Shown here one piece after another: positions 7,461-16,026 of a stretch of DNA of 64,000 nt (its first letter is position 1; every line of letters starts with the position of its first letter). Made by a program: the position numbers and the translations under genes. Where the stretch lies: positions 1 through 64,000 of the forward strand of contig NZ_LDJI01000025.1 in the NCBI RefSeq assembly GCF_001431415.1, written 5' to 3'. Source of the DNA: Stenotrophomonas humi (lineage in GTDB: Bacteria; Pseudomonadota; Gammaproteobacteria; Xanthomonadales; Xanthomonadaceae). The notes beneath the pieces are model-generated. The model was not told the DNA's origin. It did not search any database and saw only the letters and a program-made list of their open reading frames with translations.

Positions 7461-9008
7461 TTACAGATCCATTGCCGCGATCCGCTCCACCCAGCGTGGG
7501 CGTTGTGCCGACGGCAGGCTGACATTGGCCAGCAGCTCGAACACCGCATCGCTGAAGCCGCCGATATGCAGCACGTCCTCGCGCTCTACCGTCTGGCTGC
7601 TCGCCACCGGTTGCAGGTCGATGCAAACCAGCTGTGCCTGTGGGCACCGCGCCTTCAGCGCGGTCCACTCACGCATGGTTGCGGTCTCACGGTTGCCGCG
7701 GGTGTCCTGCCAGCTTTCGTTGTCCGACACCAGCACCAGCAGATCCACCTGTGCCCGCTTGCGATTGAGGTAGGCCAGTGGTGCACTTACCGACGTACCC
7801 CCACCATTGATCGCCAACTGCCGCGCCAAGGTCATCACGCTGTCGCGTGGGTTCAGCGGCTGCGGACGCACCTCGGTGTCGAACGGCAGCACCTGCGCCT
7901 GCGGGTGACCGCGCAACACACAGGCCGCGATCAAGGCCGCCACGTCGACGCAACGCGCCGCCGAGCTTGCTCCCTTGCGATAGCCGGTCACCGGCCACTG
8001 CATCGAACCGGAGACGTCCACCGCCACCACCACGTTGCCCTGCAATGCCGGCACAGAGGCGGTCGCCACTTCCATCGCGTCCTGCAGCGCGTCCAGGATC
8101 GGACGCGGCAAGGCGGCACCTGCGTGGTAGGCCATCAGCAGCTGGTACGGCATTACCCGTGAACGGGCGATCTGCTGCGGGTCACGCAGCTTGGCGGCCA
8201 CTTCGGCCACCATCGCCGCGTCCTCGAACACTCCGTGACGGGCAAAGGTGTTCAAGTTCATCCGCAACTGCTGCCAGGACGAGTTGCGCACCAGCACCGC
8301 CCACTGCGCGGCGTCCAATGCCAGCGCGCTGTAGTACTGGAACGGCAGGTCCGGCAGCATTCCGCGCGGTTCGCGCTTGAATGCTTCGTAGGCACGCAGC
8401 TCTGCTGGCAGCAACACTTCGTCGTAGGGCCGCCCGATCACCCAGGCATACAGCGCCTCACGCGCGGCATCCTGCGGCTTGGGGTGGACCATGCGGATCA
8501 CATCGGCCAGCGACGGCTGGTTGCCGATCGCCGCACGGATGATGGCCTTCGGCGAAGCCTGCTCCAGCCACTGCCGCAGCAGGCGCTTCGGCAACGACCC
8601 CAGCGAACGGCGACCCACCCGACCACTACGCATGATCTGCACGAAGGTGCGCAACATGCGGCCGTTGTCGATCACATGCGGGAAGGCAGCGGCAAAGGCC
8701 TCGCCATCACGCACGCTCAGCAGCGCCAACAACAGCGCCGGCACGTCCTTCATATGCGCCACGCCGTGGGCATAGGCGGCGGTGCGGGCAATGAAGCCGG
8801 CATCGACCTCGTCGCACAGCGCCTGCACCTTTTCCAGTTGCGCATCAGCGCTGGCGTAGAAGGTGCTGTTCAAGCAACCGGTGGCGGCGAACAGGGCCAA
8901 GGCCGCACGCGGGTCACGGGCATAGGCCGATCCACCGGCTTCGTTGCGGACCGTGGCCTTCGGCAGCAGGGCGCCGCGGAAGGATGCGAACAGGTTTGCG
9001 TTGGCCAT
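7461..9008 (-). CDS. rsr: Ro60/TROVE-domain ring protein Rsr
   Basis: A 515-residue bacterial Ro60 orthologue. The N-terminal TROVE HEAT-repeat ring (about 1-320) opens with ANANLFASFRGALLPK and contains the N-G-x-A-Y/S-A-x-D type segment GGSAYARDPRAALALFAATG. It is followed by a von Willebrand A domain with a complete MIDAS start, VVAVDVSGSM (Asp331, Ser333, Ser335), and later VSDNESW. Ro60 rings bind Y RNAs on the outer surface and misfolded or damaged RNA ends in the cavity. Four tRNA-like RNAs follow immediately downstream. The start at 9008 follows AAGGAG at good spacing, and a sigma54 promoter lies about 50 bp upstream. This is the first gene of the rsr-Y RNAs-rtcBA operon. Confidence 0.95.
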   Translation of the reverse strand: MANANLFASFRGALLPKATVRNEAGGSAYARDPRAALALFAATGCLNSTFYASADAQLEKVQALCDEVDAGFIARTAAYAHGVAHMKDVPALLLALLSVRDGEAFAAAFPHVIDNGRMLRTFVQIMRSGRVGRRSLGSLPKRLLRQWLEQASPKAIIRAAIGNQPSLADVIRMVHPKPQDAAREALYAWVIGRPYDEVLLPAELRAYEAFKREPRGMLPDLPFQYYSALALDAAQWAVLVRNSSWQQLRMNLNTFARHGVFEDAAMVAEVAAKLRDPQQIARSRVMPYQLLMAYHAGAALPRPILDALQDAMEVATASVPALQGNVVVAVDVSGSMQWPVTGYRKGASSAARCVDVAALIAACVLRGHPQAQVLPFDTEVRPQPLNPRDSVMTLARQLAINGGGTSVSAPLAYLNRKRAQVDLLVLVSDNESWQDTRGNRETATMREWTALKARCPQAQLVCIDLQPVASSQTVEREDVLHIGGFSDAVFELLANVSLPSAQRPRWVERIAAMDL

Positions 9009-9058
9009 TTCGTACTCCTTGGCGGGAACGGCCCGCCGCTTGTCTTGCCCCTATAAAA

Positions 9059-9074
9059 GCAATGGCCGTGCCAA
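9059..9074 (-). promoter_or_regulatory. Sigma54 (RpoN) promoter of the RNA-repair operon
   Basis: The minus strand reads TTGGCACGGCCATTGC, an essentially perfect match to the sigma54 consensus TGGCACG-N4-TTGC with GG at -24 and GC at -12 in correct spacing. Transcription should start near 9047, giving a leader of about 38 nt before rsr. The divergent gene encodes RtcR, a sigma54-dependent activator. Confidence 0.93.
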
Positions 9075-9104
9075 CTTTTCGATACTCCAATCAAGATACT
9101 GATT

Positions 9105-9120
9105 TACAAAGGTATTTGTA
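9105..9120. promoter_or_regulatory. Palindromic candidate RtcR upstream activator site
   Basis: An AT-rich inverted repeat, TACAAA-GGTA-TTTGTA, lies about 30 bp upstream of the sigma54 -24 element, in the divergent rsr/rtcR spacer. It stands out from the surrounding high-GC DNA and is the best enhancer candidate for RtcR. A binding function is inferred from position and symmetry only. The distance to the promoter is short for an enhancer, so further sites may lie nearer rtcR. Confidence 0.5.
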
Positions 9121-9195
9121 TTTTTCCGGAGAAGATTTGCACCTCCCGATTGCGCCTTTACGTATACTTTCAGCGCGCTATTTATAGGAATGGAT

Positions 9196-10794
9196 ATGTC
9201 CAAGCGTCAGGTCATCTTCGGCATGCTCGGCACCCAGCTCGATTCGGGCAGCGGCCCCGGTCGTTGGGAAAAATGGCGGCCCACCGTAGCCCTGGGCATG
9301 CATGAAGACTTCCAGCCCGATCGCATCGAGCTGATGCTGGACGAGCGCCGCTTCAGCCGGCTGGCCAAACTGGTGCAGGAAGATCTGGCTCTGGTATCGC
9401 CGGGTACCGAGCTGCGCCTGCACGACACCTATCTGGTCGACCCCTGGGAATTCGAAGGCGTGTACGCACGCCTGCATGACTTTCTTGCGGCCTATCCATT
9501 CCAGCCGGACGAGGAGGACTATTACGTCCACATCACCACCGGCACCCACGTCACCCAGATCTGCTGGTTCCTGCTGACCGAGAGCCGCCACTTCCCCGGC
9601 CGCCTGCTGCAGACCTCCCCGCCGCGCAAACAGGCCAATGGCGACCCCGGCAGCCACACGGTGATCGACCTGGACCTGTCGCGTTACGACCATATCGCCC
9701 AGCGCTTCGCCCAGCAGCAGCTGCAGGACCGCGACCTGCTCAAGAGCGGCATCGCCACCCGCAACCCGGCCTTCAACCGGATGATCGAGCAGATCGAGAA
9801 AGTGGCCACGCGCTCGCGCGCACCAATGCTGCTGACCGGCCCCACCGGCGCCGGCAAGAGCCAACTGGCCAAGCGTGTGTTCGAGCTGAAGAAACTCAAA
9901 CACCAGCTGCCCGGTCGCTTCGTTGAAGTGAACTGCGCCACCCTGCGCGGCGACGGCGCGATGAGCACCCTGTTCGGCCACACCAAGGGCGCCTATACCG
10001 GCGCCAGCAGTGACCGTGCCGGCCTGCTGCGTTCGGCCCACCAAGGCCTGCTGTTCCTCGACGAGATCGGCGAACTGGGGCCCGACGAACAGGCCATGCT
10101 GCTGCGCGCACTGGAAGAAAAGCGCTTCCTGCCGGTCGGCAGTGACCGCGAAGTGGAGAGCGATTTCCAGCTGATTGCCGGCACCAACCGCGATCTGCAG
10201 CATGACGTACGCCAAGGCCGCTTCCGCGAGGACCTGCTGGCGCGCCTGAACCTGTGGACCTACCAACTACCCGGCCTGGCCGAACGCAGCGAAGACATCG
10301 AACCCAACCTGGAATTCGAGCTGGAGCGCTGGTCGCGCGAGCAGCACGAACGCGTGCGCTTCAACGCCGAAGCACGCAACCGCTACCTTGGCTTCGCGAC
10401 CAGCAGCGAAGCGGCATGGCGCGGCAACTTCCGCGACCTCGGCGCAAGCGTGGTGCGCATGGCAACACTGGCAAATGCCGGGCGCATCCAGATCGATGGC
10501 GTCGATGAGGAGATCAGCCGCCTGCGCACGCAGTGGCATGGCGGCGATGACGCATCGCCCCTGCTGGCATTGATGGGCGATGCGGCAGGCCAACTGGACC
10601 ACTTCGACCGCGTGCAGCTGGAAGAAGTGGTGCGCGTCTGCCTACGCTCGAAAAATTTGTCTGCCGCCGGTCGTGAACTGTTCGCGGTATCACGCACTCA
10701 GCGCGCCAGCACCAACGACGCCGACCGCCTGCGCAAGTACTTGGCCAAGTTCGAGCTGGATTGGGAACAGTTGCGCCAACACGCCGCGCAGTGA
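9196..10794 (+). CDS. rtcR: Sigma54-dependent RNA-repair regulator RtcR
   Basis: A 532-residue activator. The N-terminal RtcR-type CARF domain (about 1-180) opens with KRQVIFGMLGTQLD and contains YYVHITTGTHVTQICW. In known RtcR this domain senses RNA ends, reportedly tRNA fragments with 2',3'-cyclic phosphate. The central AAA+ domain has Walker A GPTGAGKS (near 215), the sigma54-contact loop GAYTGA (near 265) and Walker B LLFLDEIGEL. The C-terminal region ends in a helix-turn-helix-like segment around NLSAAGRELFAVS. The start at 9196 is chosen over 9190 because TAGGA then has proper spacing. It is divergent from rsr and should activate the sigma54 promoter there. Confidence 0.95.
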   Translation: MSKRQVIFGMLGTQLDSGSGPGRWEKWRPTVALGMHEDFQPDRIELMLDERRFSRLAKLVQEDLALVSPGTELRLHDTYLVDPWEFEGVYARLHDFLAAYPFQPDEEDYYVHITTGTHVTQICWFLLTESRHFPGRLLQTSPPRKQANGDPGSHTVIDLDLSRYDHIAQRFAQQQLQDRDLLKSGIATRNPAFNRMIEQIEKVATRSRAPMLLTGPTGAGKSQLAKRVFELKKLKHQLPGRFVEVNCATLRGDGAMSTLFGHTKGAYTGASSDRAGLLRSAHQGLLFLDEIGELGPDEQAMLLRALEEKRFLPVGSDREVESDFQLIAGTNRDLQHDVRQGRFREDLLARLNLWTYQLPGLAERSEDIEPNLEFELERWSREQHERVRFNAEARNRYLGFATSSEAAWRGNFRDLGASVVRMATLANAGRIQIDGVDEEISRLRTQWHGGDDASPLLALMGDAAGQLDHFDRVQLEEVVRVCLRSKNLSAAGRELFAVSRTQRASTNDADRLRKYLAKFELDWEQLRQHAAQ

Positions 10795-10854
10795 TCGGCT
10801 ACCCCTTGTGGCAACGTCGGATGCCGGCCTTCCGACACCCGAACGATGCACTTG

Positions 10855-12051
10855 TCACTGCAATCCATCGCGCCGGAGCCGGACCAGTCCCAGCAGACAG
10901 GCTGCAGGCACCACAAGTGCCTGCGCAACCAGCGGCCAGGCACTGTCGCCGCCGAGGAAAAGCACCCAGAACGTGCCCAGCCCCGCCACGAGAACACCTT
11001 GTATGCAGTAGTACAGCGCTACTGCGGCACCCGCGTTGTCGGCGAAACCGGCAAGCGCGCCGTTGGCGGTCACCGACACCGTCATCACGATACCGATCGC
11101 GATCACCCACATCGGCACGAGCAGCGTCACCAGCGAGGACGGCAGCAGCCATGTACAGATTGCGAGAAGCACCGCACCGGACATCATCACCAGCGCCCCA
11201 CGTGCACAACATCCAGCCACGCCCCAGCAGGCCACAAAACGGCCAGCGAACCGAGTGACAACGATCATCACCAACGCAACCGACGCAAACGCCAGACTGA
11301 ACATCAACTGCGAAAGCCCCACAACACCGATAAGCAGCCGCGGCGCAATCGAGAAGAAGACAAAGAAGCTGCCCATTGCCGCGCTGAAACCCAGTGTGTA
11401 GACCCGGAATGGCGCATCCGCCAGGACGGCGCCGAGCACAGCACGTCGCCGGGGCGTTGGCGCTGGACGCGTCTCATGCCAACCACGCCAGGCATGGACC
11501 ATGGCGATCAATCCCGTCACGCCGAGCATGACGAAAATCGCGCGCCAGCCAAAGGACAGGGCGATCAACGTGCCCAGTATCGGCCCCAACGCCGGCACGA
11601 ACGCCAGGATCGATCCGAACAGGCTGTAGATCGTGTTGCCCTGACGCGTGTCGGCGTAGACATCACGCACGGTTGCGAACGTGGCCACCAATGCGGCCGA
11701 GGCGCCGAGCGCCTGCAGCATCCGCAGGGCCAGGAACAACCCGCCGCCCTGTGTTGCCGCCAGCGCGAACGAGGCACTGGTGAACAACAGCGCACCACCG
11801 AGCAGCACCGGACGCCGGCCAATGCGATCAGACAGGGGCCCAAAGATCAGCTGCCCCATGCCAAGCACCAGCAGGTAGCCACTAAGGGTCAACTGCACCA
11901 ATGCAGACGAAGTTCCCAGGGCAGCCGGCATCTGCGCCAACACAGGCAGATAGACGTCCATCGCCAGTGAGGCGAGTACGTCGAAAGGGACCATCAACAG
12001 CAGTGCCGATGGCAAGGAAGGTGCCCAGCTTCGGGCAGGATGAACGGGCAT
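10855..12051 (-). CDS. CmlA/FloR-like MFS drug efflux protein
   Basis: A 398-residue 12-helix major facilitator antiporter of the drug:H+ type. Strong resemblance to CmlA/FloR chloramphenicol exporters is visible: FDVLASLAMDVYLP, QLTLSGYLLVLGMGQLIFGPLSD, RIGRRPVLLGG (motif A) and GSFFVFFSIAPRLL. It probably exports phenicols or related drugs across the inner membrane; the substrate is inferred. The start at 12051 follows GGAGG, and an upstream in-frame extension is rejected. The ribosome site sits in a small hairpin, and a nine-codon leader frame lies upstream (see the separate entries), suggesting drug-inducible translation. Base composition matches neighbours, so it looks intrinsic rather than recently acquired. 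It converges on rtcR. Confidence 0.88.
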   Translation of the reverse strand: MPVHPARSWAPSLPSALLLMVPFDVLASLAMDVYLPVLAQMPAALGTSSALVQLTLSGYLLVLGMGQLIFGPLSDRIGRRPVLLGGALLFTSASFALAATQGGGLFLALRMLQALGASAALVATFATVRDVYADTRQGNTIYSLFGSILAFVPALGPILGTLIALSFGWRAIFVMLGVTGLIAMVHAWRGWHETRPAPTPRRRAVLGAVLADAPFRVYTLGFSAAMGSFFVFFSIAPRLLIGVVGLSQLMFSLAFASVALVMIVVTRFAGRFVACWGVAGCCARGALVMMSGAVLLAICTWLLPSSLVTLLVPMWVIAIGIVMTVSVTANGALAGFADNAGAAVALYYCIQGVLVAGLGTFWVLFLGGDSAWPLVAQALVVPAACLLGLVRLRRDGLQ

Positions 12052-12058
12052 GGCAAAG

Positions 12059-12150
12059 CCTCCGTACGGAAGAAAATCCGACGGCGACCGGCAATTCATG
12101 CAATCAAAGCAGAACGGGCCGCCGCAACAACATCAAGGTGTTGTTGCGGC
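12059..12150 (-). promoter_or_regulatory. Putative attenuator hairpins upstream of the CmlA-like gene
   Basis: Two hairpins lie in the leader on the minus strand. One, at 12121-12150, has a perfect 12-bp stem (GCCGCAACAACA and its complement, six-base loop) and begins directly after the leader stop codon. The other, at 12059-12072, pairs CTTCC with GGAGG around loop GTAC and so hides the ribosome-binding site. No T-run follows the large hairpin, arguing against simple termination. The layout resembles translational attenuation of cmlA and cat genes; the switching pairings are not worked out. Confidence 0.55.
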
Positions 12151-12180
12151 TTAGCGAACTGCGAGCGGGTTGGCTCCCAT
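12151..12180 (-). CDS. Nine-residue leader peptide (attenuator)
   Basis: A minus-strand mini-gene, ATG to TAA, encodes MGANPLAVR. An AAGG lies about ten bases upstream of the ATG. Its stop codon abuts the 12-bp hairpin in the leader of the CmlA-like efflux gene. Inducible chloramphenicol resistance genes carry leaders of about nine codons at which the antibiotic stalls the ribosome, freeing the downstream ribosome site. The match in length and position is suggestive. Coding is unproven, since a frame this short can occur by chance. Confidence 0.45.
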   Translation of the reverse strand: MGANPLAVR

Positions 12181-12275
12181 CGTTCAGATACCTTGCGTGG
12201 CAATGCACCCGCGCAGTGTATCCAACAAGCGCGGAAGGGTCACAAGCTGCAATCCCTGACCACGCCACAGTTGTG

Positions 12276-14468
12276 TCAGATCACCGTCAGATTGGCATAC
12301 GCCATCACCAGCCATTTACTGCCGGCATCGGCGAACTCGACCTGCACGCGTGCATGCGCGCCATTGCCCTCGTAGTCGGTGACCATGCCTTCGCCGAACT
12401 TGGGGTGCGTGACCAACGCGCCAAGCTTGATCGGCGGTGCTTCGATGGACGCGTGGCCCATCACCCGACTGCTGCCCAGCGAGGCCGGGCGCGAGACCTG
12501 CACCTTGGGTCGCACTTCGTGCAGCAGTTCACGCGGGATCTCACGCAGGAAACGCGATGGCAGGCTGTAGTTGTCCTGCCCATGAATACGCCGCGATTCG
12601 GCATAGCTCAGCACCAGCTTCTGCCGGGCACGCGTGATGCCGACGTAAGCCAGACGGCGCTCTTCTTCCAGGCGACCGCTTTCTTCCAGCGAACGGGCGC
12701 TGGGGAACAGCCCCTCCTCCATGCCCGCCAGGAACACCAGCGGAAACTCCAGGCCCTTGGCCGAATGCAGCGTCATCAACTGCACGCCTTCTTCGCCCGC
12801 CTGCGCCTGGCCTTCGCCGGCTTCCAGCGACGCGTAGGACAGGAACGCCACCAGCTCGCTCATGTCCTCGGCGCCTTCTTCGATATCGTCATCGCGACGC
12901 ACGAAGCGCGAGGCCACCGAGATCAATTCGTCCAGGTTGTCGGTACGCGATTCCGAATCCAGCGCGTTGCGGCTTTCCTTGCTCCAGTGCTCGCGCAGTG
13001 CCGAGCGGGTCAGCACATGCTCGATGCGCTCGGCCAGGTCCATCTCACCGGTCTCGGTGGTGATCTGCTGGACCAGGTTGATGAAACCGGCCAGTGCATT
13101 CTTGGCGCGCGAGGTCAGGTCGTTGCCCTGGGTGGCCAGCATTGCGGCCTCCCACAGCGACAACGCCTGCTGACGCGCGATGCGCCGCACTTCATCCAGC
13201 GTGCGATCACCAATGCCGCGCGTCGGCGTGTTCACCGCACGCTCGAACGCCGCGTCATCGTTGCGGTTGGTCATCAAACGCAGGTAGGCCAGCGCATCCT
13301 TGATTTCGGCGCGCTCGAAGAAGCGCATGCCACCATAGACGCGGTACGGCACCTGCTCACTGAGCAGCACTTCTTCGAACGCGCGTGACTGTGCATTGCT
13401 GCGATAAAGCACCGCGACGTCGCCGTAGCTGCCGCCATCGCGCACCCATTGCCGCGCGCGCTCGACCAGGTAACGCGCCTCGTCCATTTCGTTGTAGGCC
13501 GCGTACAGATCGATGGGATCGCCATCGCCGCTATCGGTCCACAGTTCCTTGCCGATGCGGTCCGGATTGTGCGCGATGACCGCATTGGCCGCGCCCAGGA
13601 TGTTGGCGGTGGAGCGGTAGTTCTGCTCCAGGCGCACGGTTTCGGCGCCGGGGAAATCCTTCAGGAAACGCTGGACGTTTTCGACCTTGGCACCGCGCCA
13701 ACCGTAGATGGCCTGGTCATCGTCGCCGACCACGAACACATGGCCGCTGTCGCCGGCCAACACGCGCACGAAGGCGTACTGGATGGCGTTGGTGTCCTGG
13801 AACTCGTCGACCAGGATTTCGCGGAAGCGCGAACGGTAGTGCGCGAGCAGACCCGGGTTGTCGCGCAGCAGCTCGTGTGCGCGCAGCAGCAGTTCGGCGA
13901 AATCCACCAAGCCGGCGCGGTCGCAGCGCTCCTGGTAGGTGACGTACGCCTGACGCATGGCTTCGCCCCACCGGTCATGCGGCTCGGGCTGGATGTGCTG
14001 CGGGCGGCGACCCTCATCCTTCTGCGCGTTGATCCACCACATCACCTGCTTGGGCGGGTACTTTGCATCGTCCAGCTCCAGCTGCTGCACGACGCGCTTG
14101 ATCATTCGCAGCTGGTCGTCCGAATCCATCACCTGGAACGCTTCGGGCAACTTCGCTTCGGGCCAGTGCAGGCGCAGCAGGCGATGTGCCAGACCATGGA
14201 ACGTGCCAATCCACATGCCACGGCTGCCCTTGGGCAACTGCGCATCGATACGGTGGCGCATCTCGCCTGCCGCCTTGTTGGTGAACGTCACCGCAAAGAT
14301 GCCGTGCGTCGGCACCTCGAAGACTTCATTGAGCCAGGCGATGCGGTGAATGAGCACGCGGGTCTTGCCGGAACCGGCGCCGGCAAGAATCAGGTGGTGA
14401 CCAAGAGGCGCGGAAACGGCCTCGCGCTGGGCTGCGTTCAGCCCGTCGAGAAGGTGGGAGACATCCAT
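12276..14468 (-). CDS. uvrD: DNA helicase II UvrD
   Basis: A 730-residue superfamily 1A 3'-5' helicase, about the length of E. coli UvrD (720). It has LLDGLNAAQREAV (Q motif), Walker A AGAGSGKT (near 29-36), motif Ia VTFTNKAAGEM, motif II VDEFQDTN (near 220), motif III VVGDDDQAIYGWRGA, motif IV RLEQNYRS, motif V LMTLHSAKGLEFP, and motif VI GITRARQKLVLSYAE. The C-terminal tail ends in the Tudor-like segment VTHPKFGEGMVTDYEG. It acts in nucleotide-excision and mismatch repair. The last gene of a minus-strand run after the rhombosortase gene, 52 bp apart. Nothing unusual seen. Confidence 0.96.
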   Translation of the reverse strand: MDVSHLLDGLNAAQREAVSAPLGHHLILAGAGSGKTRVLIHRIAWLNEVFEVPTHGIFAVTFTNKAAGEMRHRIDAQLPKGSRGMWIGTFHGLAHRLLRLHWPEAKLPEAFQVMDSDDQLRMIKRVVQQLELDDAKYPPKQVMWWINAQKDEGRRPQHIQPEPHDRWGEAMRQAYVTYQERCDRAGLVDFAELLLRAHELLRDNPGLLAHYRSRFREILVDEFQDTNAIQYAFVRVLAGDSGHVFVVGDDDQAIYGWRGAKVENVQRFLKDFPGAETVRLEQNYRSTANILGAANAVIAHNPDRIGKELWTDSGDGDPIDLYAAYNEMDEARYLVERARQWVRDGGSYGDVAVLYRSNAQSRAFEEVLLSEQVPYRVYGGMRFFERAEIKDALAYLRLMTNRNDDAAFERAVNTPTRGIGDRTLDEVRRIARQQALSLWEAAMLATQGNDLTSRAKNALAGFINLVQQITTETGEMDLAERIEHVLTRSALREHWSKESRNALDSESRTDNLDELISVASRFVRRDDDIEEGAEDMSELVAFLSYASLEAGEGQAQAGEEGVQLMTLHSAKGLEFPLVFLAGMEEGLFPSARSLEESGRLEEERRLAYVGITRARQKLVLSYAESRRIHGQDNYSLPSRFLREIPRELLHEVRPKVQVSRPASLGSSRVMGHASIEAPPIKLGALVTHPKFGEGMVTDYEGNGAHARVQVEFADAGSKWLVMAYANLTVI

Positions 14469-14520
14469 CGGGGCATTTTACGACACCACGCGGGTCCTTC
14501 CCCGAACCCGGGCTGCAGTC

Positions 14521-15150
14521 TCAGTCGCGCTGCGCCCGTGCGTGCCGGATACGCCTCACGGCCCACCCCGCCACGGCCCACGCCACGCCCCCCGCAGCGC
14601 CAAGGCGGTGCGCCAGGGTGATGACGGCAAAGCCATCCCAGTGGCTGCCATTGCGCCATTCATACGCCAGCTTGAGCGCCATCAACAGCAGCAACGTCCA
14701 GGCGATGGCGCCACCGCGTCGCAGCAGCACCATGACCAGCAGGCCGTGCAACAGCCCGGACAGACCGGCGTACCACTGCAAAGCGGGATCGACCTGGAAC
14801 AACGCCAGCGACAGCAGTGGCATGCCGAGCAGCGCAGCGGCGGCAATGCTGCCGAGCATCCGCTGGCGCAACCCCAGCATCACGATGACCGCCAACGCCA
14901 CCAGGTTCAGCAACGCATGGGGCATGTCCAGGTGCATCAAGTGACCGCTCCACAGCCGCCACCACTGCCCTTGCGCCACCGCATCGCGGTCGAGCACAAG
15001 TGTTGCCGCAGCCGCCGGCCAGCGCAGAGCTAGCGCACTGACCAGAACCGCCGGCAGCAGGATCAGCGACGGCGCAACAACAGCGCGGCGCCAGCCAGCA
15101 ACAAGGCCAGTTCCCACCACTGCGTACTCCCGCCACCACCCCGGCGCCAC
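14521..15150 (-). CDS. rrtA: Rhombosortase (rhomboid-like intramembrane protease)
   Basis: A roughly 209-residue polytopic membrane protein of the rhomboid fold. A Ser-His dyad is visible: GLSGLLHG (GxSG) and the histidine in LAHRLGAAGG near the C-terminus. HLMHLDMPHALLNLVAL supplies the conserved H-x-x-x-N helix. The length is short, as for rhombosortases, which process GlyGly-CTERM proteins. The gene directly upstream encodes exactly such a substrate. The GTG start at 15150 would overlap that gene by 88 bp; GTG codons at 15120 or 15117 are alternatives, so the true start is uncertain. Expected role: inner-membrane cleavage of the partner near its C-terminal GlyGly segment. Confidence 0.85.
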   Translation of the reverse strand: MAPGWWREYAVVGTGLVAGWRRAVVAPSLILLPAVLVSALALRWPAAAATLVLDRDAVAQGQWWRLWSGHLMHLDMPHALLNLVALAVIVMLGLRQRMLGSIAAAALLGMPLLSLALFQVDPALQWYAGLSGLLHGLLVMVLLRRGGAIAWTLLLLMALKLAYEWRNGSHWDGFAVITLAHRLGAAGGVAWAVAGWAVRRIRHARAQRD

Positions 15151-15956
15151 TCACCACCGGAGCGGCGATCCACCAGCTTCACCTGGCCTTCTTCGCGTGC
15201 GCGCACGGCGAAATCGGCGATGGATTTATCCAGATTGCCGGTCATGGCGTTCATCGCCACGCTGAAACTCTCTCCGGCCAGACGCGCCTGGGTTTGGTCC
15301 ACGCGCACCGCGGTGGAACCGGCGTCGCGCTGGTCGGTGCCCGGGGCACGGAACAACAGCGCGCGTGTCTTCACATCGAACACCGAGGTATCCACGAACG
15401 TGCTGACCTGGTTGCTGTTGCCATGGATGGTATAGGCGCCGACCAGCGTCCAGTACAGCAATGAGGCCGCGTTCTGGTCGGTACGAACGATCTGGTCGTA
15501 GGACACCAGTGCGACCAGGTCCACGCCATACATGCGTGCAACCTGCTCAAGATTGTCAAAGCCCCCCTTCGGACGCAGGTAACCGTCCGGGATGACTTCG
15601 ATGCGCTCGATGAACGGCTGCTCGCGGAATGTCTGCCGCACTTTTTCCAGCAACGCGCTGCGATCAGCAGCACTCACGCCCACCGGATCGTTGTGCGAAG
15701 GCACGAACACCAGGCCCACACGCGCCGGCAACCGCACCTGCGGTACCGCACTTTCGGTAGCAGGCTCGAACTTCTCGCCGCTCGGGTACAGATAGTCCAC
15801 CACGCTGCTGGAAACACCACGGCGCTGGCTACCCTCGCCAAACAAGGTGGCGCAGCCACCCAACAGCAATGTCAATGCAGCCGCTGCGACCACGGCCATG
15901 GGCCTGGCACGACGCGCGCGTTTCACGCTGCTCGCCATCTGCTTCGTCGATTCCAT
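15063..15956 (-). CDS. Rhombotarget lipoprotein with GlyGly-CTERM
   Basis: A 297-residue secreted protein. A basic N-terminus and hydrophobic stretch end in lipobox LLGGC (Cys35), so it is a lipoprotein. The C-terminus has the full GlyGly-CTERM layout: RRGGGGSTQWW, a hydrophobic helix LALLLAGAALL and an RRR tail. This is the recognition tag for rhombosortase, encoded by the overlapping next gene. The combination of lipobox and GlyGly tag fits the family called rhombotarget lipoprotein. The body (FVPSHNDPVG..., YDQIVRTDQNAASLLYWTLVGAY) has no function I can name. The protein is held at both ends until processed, an unusual topology. Confidence 0.88.
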   Translation of the reverse strand: MESTKQMASSVKRARRARPMAVVAAAALTLLLGGCATLFGEGSQRRGVSSSVVDYLYPSGEKFEPATESAVPQVRLPARVGLVFVPSHNDPVGVSAADRSALLEKVRQTFREQPFIERIEVIPDGYLRPKGGFDNLEQVARMYGVDLVALVSYDQIVRTDQNAASLLYWTLVGAYTIHGNSNQVSTFVDTSVFDVKTRALLFRAPGTDQRDAGSTAVRVDQTQARLAGESFSVAMNAMTGNLDKSIADFAVRAREEGQVKLVDRRSGGEWRRGGGGSTQWWELALLLAGAALLLRRR

Positions 15957-16026
15957 ACGTCGCCTGTCTCCATGTGTGGCTTGATGCCGGCACTATACAT
16001 ACCCAGACCTTGAGAGCTGGAGCGCG

